A stretch of DNA of 64,000 nucleotides from Autumnicola tepida (GCF_031846485.1 NZ_JAVRHQ010000001.1:496001-560000), one strand, 5' to 3'; shown: positions 41,765 through 50,038, counted from the stretch's first letter. The notes: generated by a model from the sequence alone, not told the origin. Numbers and translations are program-made.

Positions 41765-42328
41765 TCAAACTTCAATATCTCCCCAGTTTTCGCCAGATTT
41801 GATGCGGTATAACTGCATCTCGGAAACTCCAAATTGTTTTGCCAGCACTTTTATACGGGTTTTTCGATTTGGGTCCAGCAATTTTTTCTTTAAAATCACT
41901 GCCTGCGCGTAACTTAGTTTGGAATAGGAAACCACCTTACGAAGCTTTCTCTTGTGCTTGTTTTCCTTTACGCTTGGGCTGTGATACTGGTGCTCTACCC
42001 ATTCATCTTTGGTGGCCCAGGCAAGATTGGAAACTTTATTGTCGTCTTTCTCAAAATTCTTGTGGATCACATACTTGTCTCCCTCTTTCTTTTTCAGGAA
42101 AAGCTCGGCAACAACGCGGTGCACGTAATAGGTTTTGCTTTTGCCATTTTTAAGCCTCACCGCAAAATTAAGATATCCACCAACTTTGCCGCCTTTCATC
42201 AGTTCTCCCTCAGGATTTTTAAGGTAGCTGATTACTCTTCCGTAGTTAGAAACCTTGTAAACAAATCTGTCCTGCCATTCTTCTTTGTGAAGTTTTTTCC
42301 AAACTTCCTGTCGATAATCCTTAATCAT
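41765..42328 (-). CDS. NUMOD4/HNH-endonuclease-like DNA-binding protein
   Basis: 187 residues from the ATG at 42328, which overlaps the map stop codon by 8 bp. N-terminal NUMOD4 motif (VYKVSNYGRVISYL, about residue 25); then an HNH_3-like core with VHRVVAELFL, VIHKNFEKDDNKVSNLAWAT; then a C-terminal helix-turn-helix of the NUMOD1 type (VLAKQFGVSEMQLYRIKSGE). The core His and Asn are kept. Such architecture is seen in homing endonucleases, yet here the gene is embedded in and coupled to a housekeeping operon, and similar genes recur in flavobacteria as far as I recall. It may be a domesticated regulator or nuclease; activity is unproven. Confidence 0.8.
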   Translation of the reverse strand: MIKDYRQEVWKKLHKEEWQDRFVYKVSNYGRVISYLKNPEGELMKGGKVGGYLNFAVRLKNGKSKTYYVHRVVAELFLKKKEGDKYVIHKNFEKDDNKVSNLAWATKDEWVEHQYHSPSVKENKHKRKLRKVVSYSKLSYAQAVILKKKLLDPNRKTRIKVLAKQFGVSEMQLYRIKSGENWGDIEV

Positions 42329-43136
42329 AAATTTTAGCTCTAAATTGATCTTCTTCTGTGCTTTCAATACCCAAAGCTTCGTAGATGTACTTGAATGTGG
42401 AAAGTAACTCGGGTCTTCCGTCTACAAGAGCTACATTATGTTCAAAATGAGCACTCGGTTGGTTATCGGCTGTAAGTATGGTCCAGCCGTCGGGCAACTG
42501 TTTAATCCTTTTTGTTCCAAGATTAATCATGGGTTCGATGGCCACCACCATTCCTTCAACAAATTTTTTGCCTCTCCCTCTTTTGCCATAATTAGGCATT
42601 TCGGGATCTTCGTGCATTTTCCTGCCTAGGCCATGTCCCACTAACTCCCGAACAACACCATAACCATGTTGTTCAGTATAGTTTTGAATGGCAAAAGCAA
42701 CATCACCAACTCTGTTCCCTGTCCGGAATTCTTTTATTCCTTCATAAAGGGATTCTTTAGTAACTTTTAGGAGTTTACGGGTTTCAGGAGCAACTTCCCC
42801 AACTTCAAAAGTATAGGCATGGTCTCCATAAAAACCATTTTTTAATGCGCCGCAATCAATGGAAATTATGTCGCCTTCTTCCAATGGCTTGTCGTTGGGA
42901 ATTCCATGTACTACCTGTGCATTTGGACTCATGCACAGAGAATTTGGAAAATCATACAAGCCCAGGAATCCAGGTTGTGCGCCATGATCGCGAATGTGCT
43001 CTTCGGCAATTTTATCGAGCTGTAGGGTGGTAACGCCGGGTTTTATTTCCGGAGCCAGAACGCCAAGAGTTTTTGAAACAATGAGAGCGCTTTCTCTAAT
43101 TATTTCTATCTCTTCTTGTGTTTTGGGTATTATCAT
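42321..43136 (-). CDS. map: Type I methionine aminopeptidase
   Basis: The 271-residue pita-bread metalloenzyme removes initiator Met from new proteins. Metal ligands are visible: Asp in IISIDCGALKNG, Asp in YGDHAYTF, His in GHGLGRKMHEDP, Glu in VVAIEPMI and Glu in HFEHNVAL. Length is typical of bacterial MAPs without extensions. The start overlaps the end of the upstream HAD gene by 4 bp, and its stop overlaps the NUMOD4 gene by 8 bp, so the three are translationally coupled. Confidence 0.97.
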   Translation of the reverse strand: MIIPKTQEEIEIIRESALIVSKTLGVLAPEIKPGVTTLQLDKIAEEHIRDHGAQPGFLGLYDFPNSLCMSPNAQVVHGIPNDKPLEEGDIISIDCGALKNGFYGDHAYTFEVGEVAPETRKLLKVTKESLYEGIKEFRTGNRVGDVAFAIQNYTEQHGYGVVRELVGHGLGRKMHEDPEMPNYGKRGRGKKFVEGMVVAIEPMINLGTKRIKQLPDGWTILTADNQPSAHFEHNVALVDGRPELLSTFKYIYEALGIESTEEDQFRAKIYD

Positions 43137-43555
43137 AATTTCTTTTTGAGCCGGTCGAGAAGGCCGGATTTCTTTTTCTTTTTTTTAAGGGCAACCGCCG
43201 GAGGTTTTTGGCTCGTGAGTTTCTGGTAGATTTCTCCCCAACCAGGAACACCTCCAAGATTACGGTCGTCAATAAAGATATCAGCAAGAATTTTTCTACT
43301 TATACTGTTGTCCAATTCTTCCTCGGGATAGCTTTTATTAACAGCATAAAATTCTATTCCCTTTTTTTTGCAAAATTCCACGGCTTCTTCCAGTCTTACT
43401 CCGTGTCTATAGGTCCACAGGATTAACTGATGTCCCTCTTCCTGGAGTTTTTTTAGGGTTTCAAAGGCAAAAAGCATGGGTTTTCCAATTTCAGGATATT
43501 GATTTTCCACGAGTGTTCCATCAAAATCTACTGCGATTGTCAAAGATTTTTGCAT
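43133..43555 (-). CDS. Small HAD-superfamily phosphatase-like protein (BT0820-like)
   Basis: The 140-residue protein carries the HAD nucleophile motif AVDFDGTLVENQYP (Asp, then Asp two residues later) at its start, LILWTYRHGVRL (motif II Thr), and the acidic motif IFIDDRNLGG. No cap domain can be fitted in this length, so it is a minimal C0-type HAD, like the Bacteroides BT0820 family. The tail is Lys-rich (KKKKKKSGLLDRLKKKL). The substrate is unknown. It overlaps map by 4 bp. Confidence 0.85.
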   Translation of the reverse strand: MQKSLTIAVDFDGTLVENQYPEIGKPMLFAFETLKKLQEEGHQLILWTYRHGVRLEEAVEFCKKKGIEFYAVNKSYPEEELDNSISRKILADIFIDDRNLGGVPGWGEIYQKLTSQKPPAVALKKKKKKSGLLDRLKKKL

Positions 43556-43595
43556 AAACTAAAGCTTAAAAAACAGGTAAATTCTCCCTGCTTTT

Positions 43596-44150
43596 TTATT
43601 TCGCATAAGGATTAGTGTATTCCTCTTCACTAACAATTTTCGCGATATCTTCTTCGAGGCTTTCCTGCGGATATTCCACAAACCTGTTAACCTCTTCTCC
43701 GTTTTTGTAAAATATAACCGTAGGTACACGTTTAACGTTCAAACCTTCCTCTAAATTGTCCGGTGTGCTTTTTCTCCTGTCCACCGCAATGAGGCTAAGG
43801 TCATCCATATCGTAATCTGCTTCGTCCAGAAGCTTAAATATCTTCGGAACTTCACGTCTGCTGTCCGGGCACCATGTACCAAAAATTACCTTGATTTTAT
43901 AATCTGAAATATTGTCCTCTATAGTTTCTACTGCCTCTTCTCCGGGCTTATAATCTTCATAACCCTGATTAAACCAGGAAGCGTAGGGTTCTTCTTCCAG
44001 GTCTTTCCGTTCTACTTTACCTAACAACATTCCCTGCTGTTCAGCTCTATTTACTTCAGCAGAAGTGTTTATTTCCTTTTCTGAATGTATCGAACTGGCG
44101 CTGCCACAGCTTAGAAATACCAGTAAAAACAAGCTTAAAAAATTATTCAT
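43596..44150 (-). CDS. Thioredoxin-family lipoprotein with a CPDS active site
   Basis: The 184-residue exported lipoprotein has a signal ending LVFLSC (about Cys15) and a thioredoxin-like domain. The active-site region reads FGTWCPDSRREVPK: the second cysteine of the CxxC pair is Ser, so it cannot make the usual intramolecular disulfide. Downstream VKRVPTVIFYKNGEEVNR carries the cis-Pro. Such monothiol members are common beside map in Bacteroidota as far as I recall. A role in periplasmic thiol handling is inferred; the substrate is unknown. Confidence 0.85.
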   Translation of the reverse strand: MNNFLSLFLLVFLSCGSASSIHSEKEINTSAEVNRAEQQGMLLGKVERKDLEEEPYASWFNQGYEDYKPGEEAVETIEDNISDYKIKVIFGTWCPDSRREVPKIFKLLDEADYDMDDLSLIAVDRRKSTPDNLEEGLNVKRVPTVIFYKNGEEVNRFVEYPQESLEEDIAKIVSEEEYTNPYAK

Positions 44151-44158
44151 AAGAAATA

Positions 44159-45676
44159 TTATATAAGGGGTTCCTGTGTCATTAGTTCAGGTTGATCAAT
44201 CCCCATTAGTTTTAATATAGTCGGTGCAATGTCTCCAAGTTTACCGCTCTTAATAGATTTTACGTCATTGTCCAGGAGTACAAGGGGAACCGGATTGGTA
44301 GTATGGGCGGTATTTGGGCTGCCATCAGGATTAACCATAGTTTCACTGTTACCGTGATCGGCAATTACAAGAACGGCATATCCGTTTTCCAGGGCAGTTT
44401 CGGCGACATCTTTGGCACAGGTATCTACTGTTTCGCAGGCTTTTACGGCGGCTTCAAAAACTCCGGTATGGCCAACCATATCAGGGTTTGCGAAATTAAG
44501 GCAAATAAAATCTGCCGATTTATCTTTTAACTCAGGTACAATTTTATCCCTGATTTCATAAGCACTCATTTCAGGTTGCAGGTCGTAGGTGGCGACTTTT
44601 GGGGAATTGCACATGATCCTGCTTTCTCCTTTAAAAGGTTTTTCCCTTCCGCCGGAAAAGAAAAAGGTAACGTGCGGGTATTTTTCCGTTTCCGCTATAC
44701 GTATCTGTTTTTTACCCGTATATTCAAGAACCTCGCCAAGCGTGGTCTTAATATTGTCCTTTTTGAAGACAACGTTCACATTTGTAAAATTATCGTCGTA
44801 TTTTGTGAGGGTTACATAGTACAGCGGCATTTTTTTCATGTCGTACTGCGGAAAATCTTCCTGGGTAAGGGCCTGTGTAAGCTGTCTCCCCCTGTCTGTC
44901 CTGAAATTAAAGAAAATCACCACTTCTTTTTCCTTAAGGGTGGCAACAGGATTGCCATTATCATCAGTTAGCACAACAGGTTCAATAAACTCATCGCTTA
45001 TATCATTATCATAACTGCGCTGCACCGCTTCTACGGCATTGGTGGTTTTATAACCTTCACCTTTTGTGATAAGGTCATAGGCCTTTTTTACCCTTTCCCA
45101 ACGCTTGTCCCTATCCATGGCAAAATATCTTCCAATAACAGAAGCCAGTTTGCCATTTGTTCTTTTAAGATGTTCATCAATTTCCCGGATGAATTCCTTG
45201 CCGGAATGTGGATCTACATCCCGGCCATCTGTGAACGCATGCACATATTTATCTTTCACGCCCAGTTCTTCAGCTGCGGTTAAGAGGCCTTTAAGGTGAT
45301 TGATGTGCGAATGCACTCCACCGTCACTTAACAGTCCCATAAAATGCACGGGTTTATTGTTTTTAACGGCATAGTTAAAAGCCTCCTGTAAGACAGGTTC
45401 ATCTTTGAGCGAATTATTTTCTACTGCCATATTTATCTTCACCAAATCCTGGTAAACTATACGGCCTGCTCCAAGGTTCATATGGCCAACTTCACTGTTT
45501 CCCATCTGGCCTTCGGGAAGGCCAACGTTCATTCCGTCAGTGCGAAGTTCAGCATGAGGATAATTTTTTATGATAGAGTCAAAAAATGGCGTTTTAGCTT
45601 TTGCAATGGCAGATACTTCCGGATCCTGGGTGATGCCCCAGCCATCCAGAATCATAAGTAAAACTTTTTTATTCAT
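44159..45676 (-). CDS. gpmI: 2,3-bisphosphoglycerate-independent phosphoglycerate mutase
   Basis: 505 residues from the ATG at 45676 (MNKKVLLMILDGWG); an in-frame ATG 13 codons upstream gives an unlikely extension. Two-metal alkaline-phosphatase fold: Asp in LILDGWG-type motif, catalytic Ser in GQMGNSEVGHMNLGAGR (about residue 60), RDVDPHSG and FNFRTDRGRQL. The C-terminal metal site is in FANPDMVGHTG and VIADHGNSETM. It interconverts 3- and 2-phosphoglycerate in glycolysis. It is the first gene of the leftward run to the methyltransferase, 8 bp before the thioredoxin-like gene. Confidence 0.97.
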   Translation of the reverse strand: MNKKVLLMILDGWGITQDPEVSAIAKAKTPFFDSIIKNYPHAELRTDGMNVGLPEGQMGNSEVGHMNLGAGRIVYQDLVKINMAVENNSLKDEPVLQEAFNYAVKNNKPVHFMGLLSDGGVHSHINHLKGLLTAAEELGVKDKYVHAFTDGRDVDPHSGKEFIREIDEHLKRTNGKLASVIGRYFAMDRDKRWERVKKAYDLITKGEGYKTTNAVEAVQRSYDNDISDEFIEPVVLTDDNGNPVATLKEKEVVIFFNFRTDRGRQLTQALTQEDFPQYDMKKMPLYYVTLTKYDDNFTNVNVVFKKDNIKTTLGEVLEYTGKKQIRIAETEKYPHVTFFFSGGREKPFKGESRIMCNSPKVATYDLQPEMSAYEIRDKIVPELKDKSADFICLNFANPDMVGHTGVFEAAVKACETVDTCAKDVAETALENGYAVLVIADHGNSETMVNPDGSPNTAHTTNPVPLVLLDNDVKSIKSGKLGDIAPTILKLMGIDQPELMTQEPLI

Positions 45677-45715
45677 CTTGAAATTTTCAAATTCGGGCGT
45701 AAAGATAAAAAACAA

Positions 45716-46016
45716 TACGCCGGGCTACTAAATATGCTTCTATAATGTTTTATTAAAACTAACCCTGATTTCGCAAAATTTTTGCTTTTGCCTCTTTAAA
45801 ATTTTAACATATAAAAGCTGGTTTATAGATAATACAGCGAGGTTTAGCACGTTCTTGAATTCATTCCAAAATCGTGGTAACTACTTGTAATTTAGCTCTT
45901 AAATGTTAAATTTCGGGAAATTAGGGTCTCCTGGAGCAATTAAACATTTTTTTTTGTATGTTGGCACAACCTTTGGAATTTATTAACAGAGTAATAATCT
46001 AAAAAACATCTTTTAT
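45716..46016. other. 301-bp noncoding spacer between gpmI and the small L,D-transpeptidase
   Basis: AT-rich, no open frame of note and no terminator hairpin. It holds the divergent promoters of gpmI and of the L,D-transpeptidase. The right end carries the sigma-54-like site listed separately. Confidence 0.6.
45961..45977 (+). promoter_or_regulatory. Candidate sigma-54 (-24/-12) promoter
   Basis: TTGGCACAACCTTTGGA matches the sigma-54 consensus YTGGCACG-N4-TTGCW closely. The -24 GG and -12 region are correctly spaced, with TGGCAC perfect and TTTGG in place of TTGC. The predicted start would be about 29 bp before the ATG at 46017. A chance match in AT-rich DNA cannot be excluded. Confidence 0.4.
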
Positions 46017-46772
46017 ATGACGTATCGATTTCTGACTGTGGTTGCTGTATTGTGTTTTTCTTTTGCTTTTAGCGTTAAAGATAAATTGAATGAAGAAGAA
46101 AAGGGGATTAATTCCGGGGCGGAAATAGCAATTGCAGAGCCTTCCAGAAAAGCTGAAAGTTTTGAAGAAAAAGTTAGTAGTACCTACAAAACTTTTGTTG
46201 CAAATAACACCAGTATGCCGGCTCCGGATGTTTTTGAAGAAGGCATGAAAGGTTATTATAAACTACAGGAAGAAGATGCGGTTACAAAAAAGATCCTTAC
46301 TATTATAGATTTTGATCTTTCATCCAGAAAGAAGAGAATGTGGATTCTGGATATGAAAAACCAGAAGGTCCTTTTCAATACCTATACTTCTCACGGTAAA
46401 AATACCGGCGGGGAATTTGCCAGTAAATTTTCAAATACTCCAAATTCCCTCCAGAGCTCTCTTGGTTTTTATGTAACCGGAGAAACTTATTACGGAAAAA
46501 ACGGCTTGTCCCTTTTTATCGACGGAAAGGAAAAAGGATTCAATTCGAATGCGAGAAAAAGATATGTGGTAATCCACGGTGCAGATTACGCTACCCAGGC
46601 TTTTATTAAAAAGTACGGAAGGCTTGGAAGAAGCTACGGTTGCCCGGCAGTTCCAAATAAACTGGCTAAGGAGCTTATCAATACTATCAAAGGAGAGTCT
46701 GTGGTCTACATTCACAAGAGCTCTAAAAATTACCGGGAAAATTCAGCTTACCTCAATTATCCCACGGTTTAA
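46017..46772 (+). CDS. Murein L,D-transpeptidase catalytic-domain family protein
   Basis: The 251-residue exported protein has an N-terminal hydrophobic signal (FLTVVAVLCFSFAFSV). The catalytic His is in YVVIHGADYA and the catalytic Cys in RSYGCPAVP (about residue 208), the YkuD-like HxxxxxSxGC layout, preceded by LFNTYTSHGKN. It would remodel peptidoglycan cross-links or anchor proteins in the periplasm. It is a different subfamily from the neighbouring convergent L,D-transpeptidase. A sigma-54-like site lies upstream and a bidirectional hairpin downstream. Confidence 0.88.
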   Translation: MTYRFLTVVAVLCFSFAFSVKDKLNEEEKGINSGAEIAIAEPSRKAESFEEKVSSTYKTFVANNTSMPAPDVFEEGMKGYYKLQEEDAVTKKILTIIDFDLSSRKKRMWILDMKNQKVLFNTYTSHGKNTGGEFASKFSNTPNSLQSSLGFYVTGETYYGKNGLSLFIDGKEKGFNSNARKRYVVIHGADYATQAFIKKYGRLGRSYGCPAVPNKLAKELINTIKGESVVYIHKSSKNYRENSAYLNYPTV

Positions 46773-46795
46773 GCAATTTAGAAGTAGTGTTAACT

Positions 46796-46826
46796 GAAAA
46801 AGTCTCGCCCAAAGCGGGGCTTTTTA
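46796..46826. terminator. Bidirectional terminator between the two L,D-transpeptidase genes
   Basis: Stem AAAAGTCTCGC / GCGGGGCTTTTT with a CCAAA loop and T-runs on both strands; it overlaps the last codon of the minus-strand gene. Confidence 0.8.
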
Positions 46827-48458
46827 CTTTTTAAGCAATTGAGAAATCTTATTATCTGTGTTGTAAATATCTTCAGTAAAATGAGTGTTATTATTTTCCC
46901 TCCATGCAGTCCAGTAAAGATGATAGACTTTTACCGGCTGGGTAACTGCTATCTTATTTGTTCTTCCGGAGGCGATAATACTGTCAATTTTTTCTGAAGA
47001 ATAATTCTCCCTGTTGCTCAGGAGATATTTTGATAAGCCTATGGCATCCTGCACCCTTACACAACCAGAGCTTTGCGCGCGGGAATTCTTTTCAAATAAA
47101 GCTTTGGAAGGAGTGTCGTGCAGGTAAATAAGATATTGATTTGGATAAATAATTTTAACCCTTCCCAGCGGATTTGTGCTGCCGGCTTCCTGCCGGTAAG
47201 TGTAGTTTAATGCTTCACCGGAACTCCAGTTAATACCAGATGGATCCACTGTTTCTCCTGCAGAATTGTAAATTTTTAAATTTCGGTTCCTGAGGTACGA
47301 AATATCTTTGGCTGCCCCGGGAATAACATCATTCTTCTTAATGGTGAGAGGGATGGTCCAGGTGGGGTTGTAAACCACGTATTCAATTTCATCGGAAAAT
47401 ACAGGCGTTTTCCGTGCCTGAACTCCAACCATTACTTTATGTTTTGATAAGGTGTCTCCTTCCCGAACAACGCTAAGTTCAAAATTTGGAATATTTACTA
47501 TTATGTAATGATTCCCAAATTGCCTGGGAAACCAACGCCACCGTTCCAGGTTGGCCAAAATTTGTTGTCGCCGGTCTTCTTTGGTTTTATTTAAATTTCT
47601 TACCGTGCTGCTGCCTATAATTCCGTCTAGTTCCAATCCGTATTCCTGCTGAAATTTCTTTACCGCCTCCTGGATAGCCGGGACATAAACTGTGGTTGTG
47701 GAATCTTTTTCTACGGAAAAACCCAGTTCTTTCAATCTTTTTACCACGGAAGGAATCCTGGGATCATCTTCGCCGGGTTTTATTATTTTACCTTCTTTAA
47801 CACTGGTGAATTTTTCTTCTGAAATTGAAGCGGATTCAAATTCTGCAAGGGATTTTTTGAGGCCGTTATAAACAGGGTGCTTTGGTTTGACTGAATTCAA
47901 TACTTCTGTGATCTCTTCATTAGCAAGAGCCTTTTGTATTAAGCTTTGAATATTAATACTTTCTTTTTTAACATCCCAGATTTCAAATATTTCCTTAGGG
48001 TTCAGTTTTCCGTAGTAAAGATCATGTAGAAGCGTATAAAAGCTATCGGTTAGAATAATTTCAAGTCGTCCCCTTGCCTGCTCATCAAGATTTGATAAAT
48101 CTGCAAGGGAATTTTTCAGATATCCCGCATGATAATCTGCCGGATTCAGCCCTTCTTCAGAAATATTTTGAATGTCTTTGTATAATTCTTTCCGCAACCC
48201 GGCTTTTTTCCACACCGGGGAGTAATTCTTAGATTGGTAAAAATCGGCAACAGCTTTGGTATTAGAAAGATTTAATTTTCCTGTTTCAGTAGAATCTGAA
48301 AAGAAATTGGTAATAACTTGACTTTCTGCGAGGAGGCCGATTTGTTCATCTTCAGGCGTAGAATCTGCTTCTATGTTATCCTTTTCTTTTTCATTTTTAC
48401 AGGACAAAAAGGTAAAAAGAACACAGGCAGTCAAAAAAGAAACTCTAAAGCTGAACAT
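46824..48458 (-). CDS. L,D-transpeptidase with peptidoglycan-binding domain (YcbB/LdtD-like lipoprotein)
   Basis: The 544-residue lipoprotein has a signal ending LFTFLSC (about Cys20). An N-terminal scaffold (FYQSKNYSPVWKKAGLRKEL) is typical of the YcbB family, followed by a PG_binding_1 domain (VKRLKELGFSVEKD, then AVKKFQQEYGLELDGIIGSS, about residue 235-295). The YkuD catalytic domain has His in YLIYLHDTPSKALF and Cys in SRAQSSGCVRVQDA (about residue 470). It makes 3-3 peptidoglycan cross-links. It lies downstream of clpP and the small GNAT gene on the same strand. Confidence 0.93.
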   Translation of the reverse strand: MFSFRVSFLTACVLFTFLSCKNEKEKDNIEADSTPEDEQIGLLAESQVITNFFSDSTETGKLNLSNTKAVADFYQSKNYSPVWKKAGLRKELYKDIQNISEEGLNPADYHAGYLKNSLADLSNLDEQARGRLEIILTDSFYTLLHDLYYGKLNPKEIFEIWDVKKESINIQSLIQKALANEEITEVLNSVKPKHPVYNGLKKSLAEFESASISEEKFTSVKEGKIIKPGEDDPRIPSVVKRLKELGFSVEKDSTTTVYVPAIQEAVKKFQQEYGLELDGIIGSSTVRNLNKTKEDRRQQILANLERWRWFPRQFGNHYIIVNIPNFELSVVREGDTLSKHKVMVGVQARKTPVFSDEIEYVVYNPTWTIPLTIKKNDVIPGAAKDISYLRNRNLKIYNSAGETVDPSGINWSSGEALNYTYRQEAGSTNPLGRVKIIYPNQYLIYLHDTPSKALFEKNSRAQSSGCVRVQDAIGLSKYLLSNRENYSSEKIDSIIASGRTNKIAVTQPVKVYHLYWTAWRENNNTHFTEDIYNTDNKISQLLKK

Positions 48459-48512
48459 AAAGGAAATTTTGAAAATTCAGAAAAAGGGCAGAAGATGGAA
48501 ACAAAAAAGGCT

Positions 48513-48803
48513 TCAATATCTTGAAGCCCTTACATCGCTGTATGATTCGTACCTTTCAAACTGCACTTCAGCAAAAGGGCAAAGCGGATCGATCTTCAGG
48601 TTATTTTCGCGGGCAAATTCCACCGTTTTTTTAACCAGATTGGTGGCCAGTCCCTGGCCTTCCTTCTTTCGATCTACCTTTGTGTGGTCAATTACAATAA
48701 TATTGTTGTCCTGTTTTTGGTAAGTGAGTTCAGCAATTATTCCTTTATCCCCTTCAATATAGAACATTCCCCTGCTGTCACTCTCCTTGTGTTTGATATC
48801 CAT
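48513..48803 (-). CDS. Small GNAT-like N-acetyltransferase (YjdJ/Gtn family)
   Basis: The 96-residue minimal GNAT is of the YjdJ type: strand-rich N-terminus (GMFYIEGDKGIIAELTYQ), the acetyl-CoA pyrophosphate loop RKKEGQGLATNLVKKTVEFA, and the tail LKIDPLCPFAEVQFER, with its Cys-Pro that is characteristic of this short subfamily. Acetyl acceptor unknown. It starts 3 bp after the clpP-family gene ends, so the two are co-transcribed. Confidence 0.85.
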   Translation of the reverse strand: MDIKHKESDSRGMFYIEGDKGIIAELTYQKQDNNIIVIDHTKVDRKKEGQGLATNLVKKTVEFARENNLKIDPLCPFAEVQFERYESYSDVRASRY

Positions 48804-48806
48804 AGG

Positions 48807-49358
48807 CTACTTTTTTTGAATCCCGTCTACAATTCCATAATCCAGGGATTCTTCTGCATCCATCCAGTAATCGCGGTTAAAATCTTTGAGTACCCTTTTA
48901 TAGTCCTGGCCGCAGTTTTCAGCAAGGATCTGGGCGCTTAGTTCTTTAGTCTTCAGGATTTCATTAGCCTGTATTTCGATATTGGAAGCCTGGCCTCTCG
49001 CGCCCCCACTGGGCTGATGAATCATAACTTTTGCATGCGGCTGGATAAACCTTCTGCCTTTTGTGCCTACAGAAAGCAAAATAGAACCCATAGAAGCAGC
49101 CAGGCCGGTGCAGATAGTAGATACCGGGCTGTTGAGGGATTTGATGGTATCGTAAATAGCAAAGCCATCGGTAACATAACCCCCTGGGCTGTTTATAAAA
49201 AGTTGAATTTCCTCATCTCCGTCCAGGTCAAGATACATTAAACGATCTATCACATGTTTAGCGGTTTTATCGTTTACCATTCCCCACAGAAAAACTTTAC
49301 GTTCTTTAAGGAATTTTGCATCTATTAAGTCCTGTATTTTGCCGGTTTTATCTTTCAT
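48807..49358 (-). CDS. clpP: ClpP-family serine protease
   Basis: The 183-residue protein has the Clp protease fold: LFINSPGGYVTDGFAIYD, the nucleophilic Ser in TGLAASMGSILL (about residue 92), His in AKVMIHQPSGG (about 117) and Asp in the RDYWMDAEESLDYGIVDGI region. The catalytic triad is complete. It is shorter than typical ClpP and is not next to tig or clpX, so it is probably a second ClpP paralogue beside the main one elsewhere. It pairs with the small GNAT gene. ClpS is encoded 12 kb away, but no direct link is shown. Confidence 0.88.
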   Translation of the reverse strand: MKDKTGKIQDLIDAKFLKERKVFLWGMVNDKTAKHVIDRLMYLDLDGDEEIQLFINSPGGYVTDGFAIYDTIKSLNSPVSTICTGLAASMGSILLSVGTKGRRFIQPHAKVMIHQPSGGARGQASNIEIQANEILKTKELSAQILAENCGQDYKRVLKDFNRDYWMDAEESLDYGIVDGIQKK

Positions 49359-49399
49359 ATCTGTTATAAAAATTATGCAATCTAGTTCAGGCTAAAAAT

Positions 49400-49852
49400 A
49401 TGATTATTTTAGCAGAAAACTCCTTTATGCAACCGGCATTTAACAAGATTTTAAAAGAAGATATAGACAGCATTATCCCATTTATTCAGAAGCTTTCAAA
49501 AGAGCGAATTCCAGGGCAGGTTTTAAAGCAAAGATTTACTGAAATGTTTAGCCAAAACTATGAATGCTTCGGGATTTACATTGATGATAAAATGATTGGT
49601 GTTTTTGGATTATGGTTTATGACCAGGCATTACGCGGGCAGGAGCTGTGAGCCTGACCATATAATTATTTCTGAAGAATATCAGAATAAGGGAATAGGGA
49701 AGCAGTTGTTCGAATTTATCTACAAATATGCCGGGGAGAAGGGCTGTGAAACCACAGAATTAAACAGTTACGTTGAAAATTACCGGTCTCACAAGTTTTA
49801 TATGAATGAAGGTTATGTGATCAAGGGATATCATTTTTTAAAAAAGCTATAA
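49400..49852 (+). CDS. GNAT-family N-acetyltransferase
   Basis: A 150-residue protein with a canonical Acetyltransf_1 core: FGLWFMTRHYAG, then the acetyl-CoA loop SEEYQNKGIGKQLFEFIYKY (about residue 95) and the C-terminal LNSYVENYRSHKFYMNEGYV. ATG at 49427 (MQPAFNK) is an alternative start that would lie behind a TAnnTTTG-like site. The substrate is not identifiable. It is transcribed toward tRNA-Gly. Confidence 0.88.
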   Translation: MIILAENSFMQPAFNKILKEDIDSIIPFIQKLSKERIPGQVLKQRFTEMFSQNYECFGIYIDDKMIGVFGLWFMTRHYAGRSCEPDHIIISEEYQNKGIGKQLFEFIYKYAGEKGCETTELNSYVENYRSHKFYMNEGYVIKGYHFLKKL

Positions 49853-49882
49853 GTTTTTTTGGAAGTTGAAAAAGTTAAACTT

Positions 49883-49890
49883 TATATTTG
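49883..49890 (+). promoter_or_regulatory. -7 element TATATTTG of tRNA-Gly
   Basis: Exact TAnnTTTG match ending 10 bp before the tRNA; TTTG at 49858-49861, 21 bp upstream, fits as -33 box. Confidence 0.6.
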
Positions 49891-49900
49891 CAGTGCAAAG

Positions 49901-49973
49901 GCGGGAGTAGCTCAGTTGGTAGAGCGTCAGCCTTCCAAGCTGAATGTCGCCGGTTCGAACCCGGTCTCCCGCT
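49901..49973 (+). tRNA. tRNA-Gly (anticodon TCC)
   Basis: Full cloverleaf: acceptor GCGGGAG pairs with CTCCCGC; D-arm AGCTCAGTTGGTAGAGC; anticodon stem TCAGC/GCTGA with loop CTTCCAA (anticodon TCC); T-arm CCGGTTCGAACCCGG; discriminator T. No CCA is encoded. It reads GGA/GGG codons. Confidence 0.97.
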
Positions 49974-49982
49974 CACGAAATC

Positions 49983-50012
49983 AAAACCTCTTCAGAAATG
50001 GAGAGGTTTTTT
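49983..50012 (+). terminator. Terminator after tRNA-Gly
   Basis: AAAACCTCT / AGAGGTTTT 9-bp stem with a 10-nt loop and a run of Ts, 10 bp after the tRNA. Confidence 0.85.
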
Positions 50013-50038
50013 GTTTTCGGCTTGGTTAGTTCAACATA

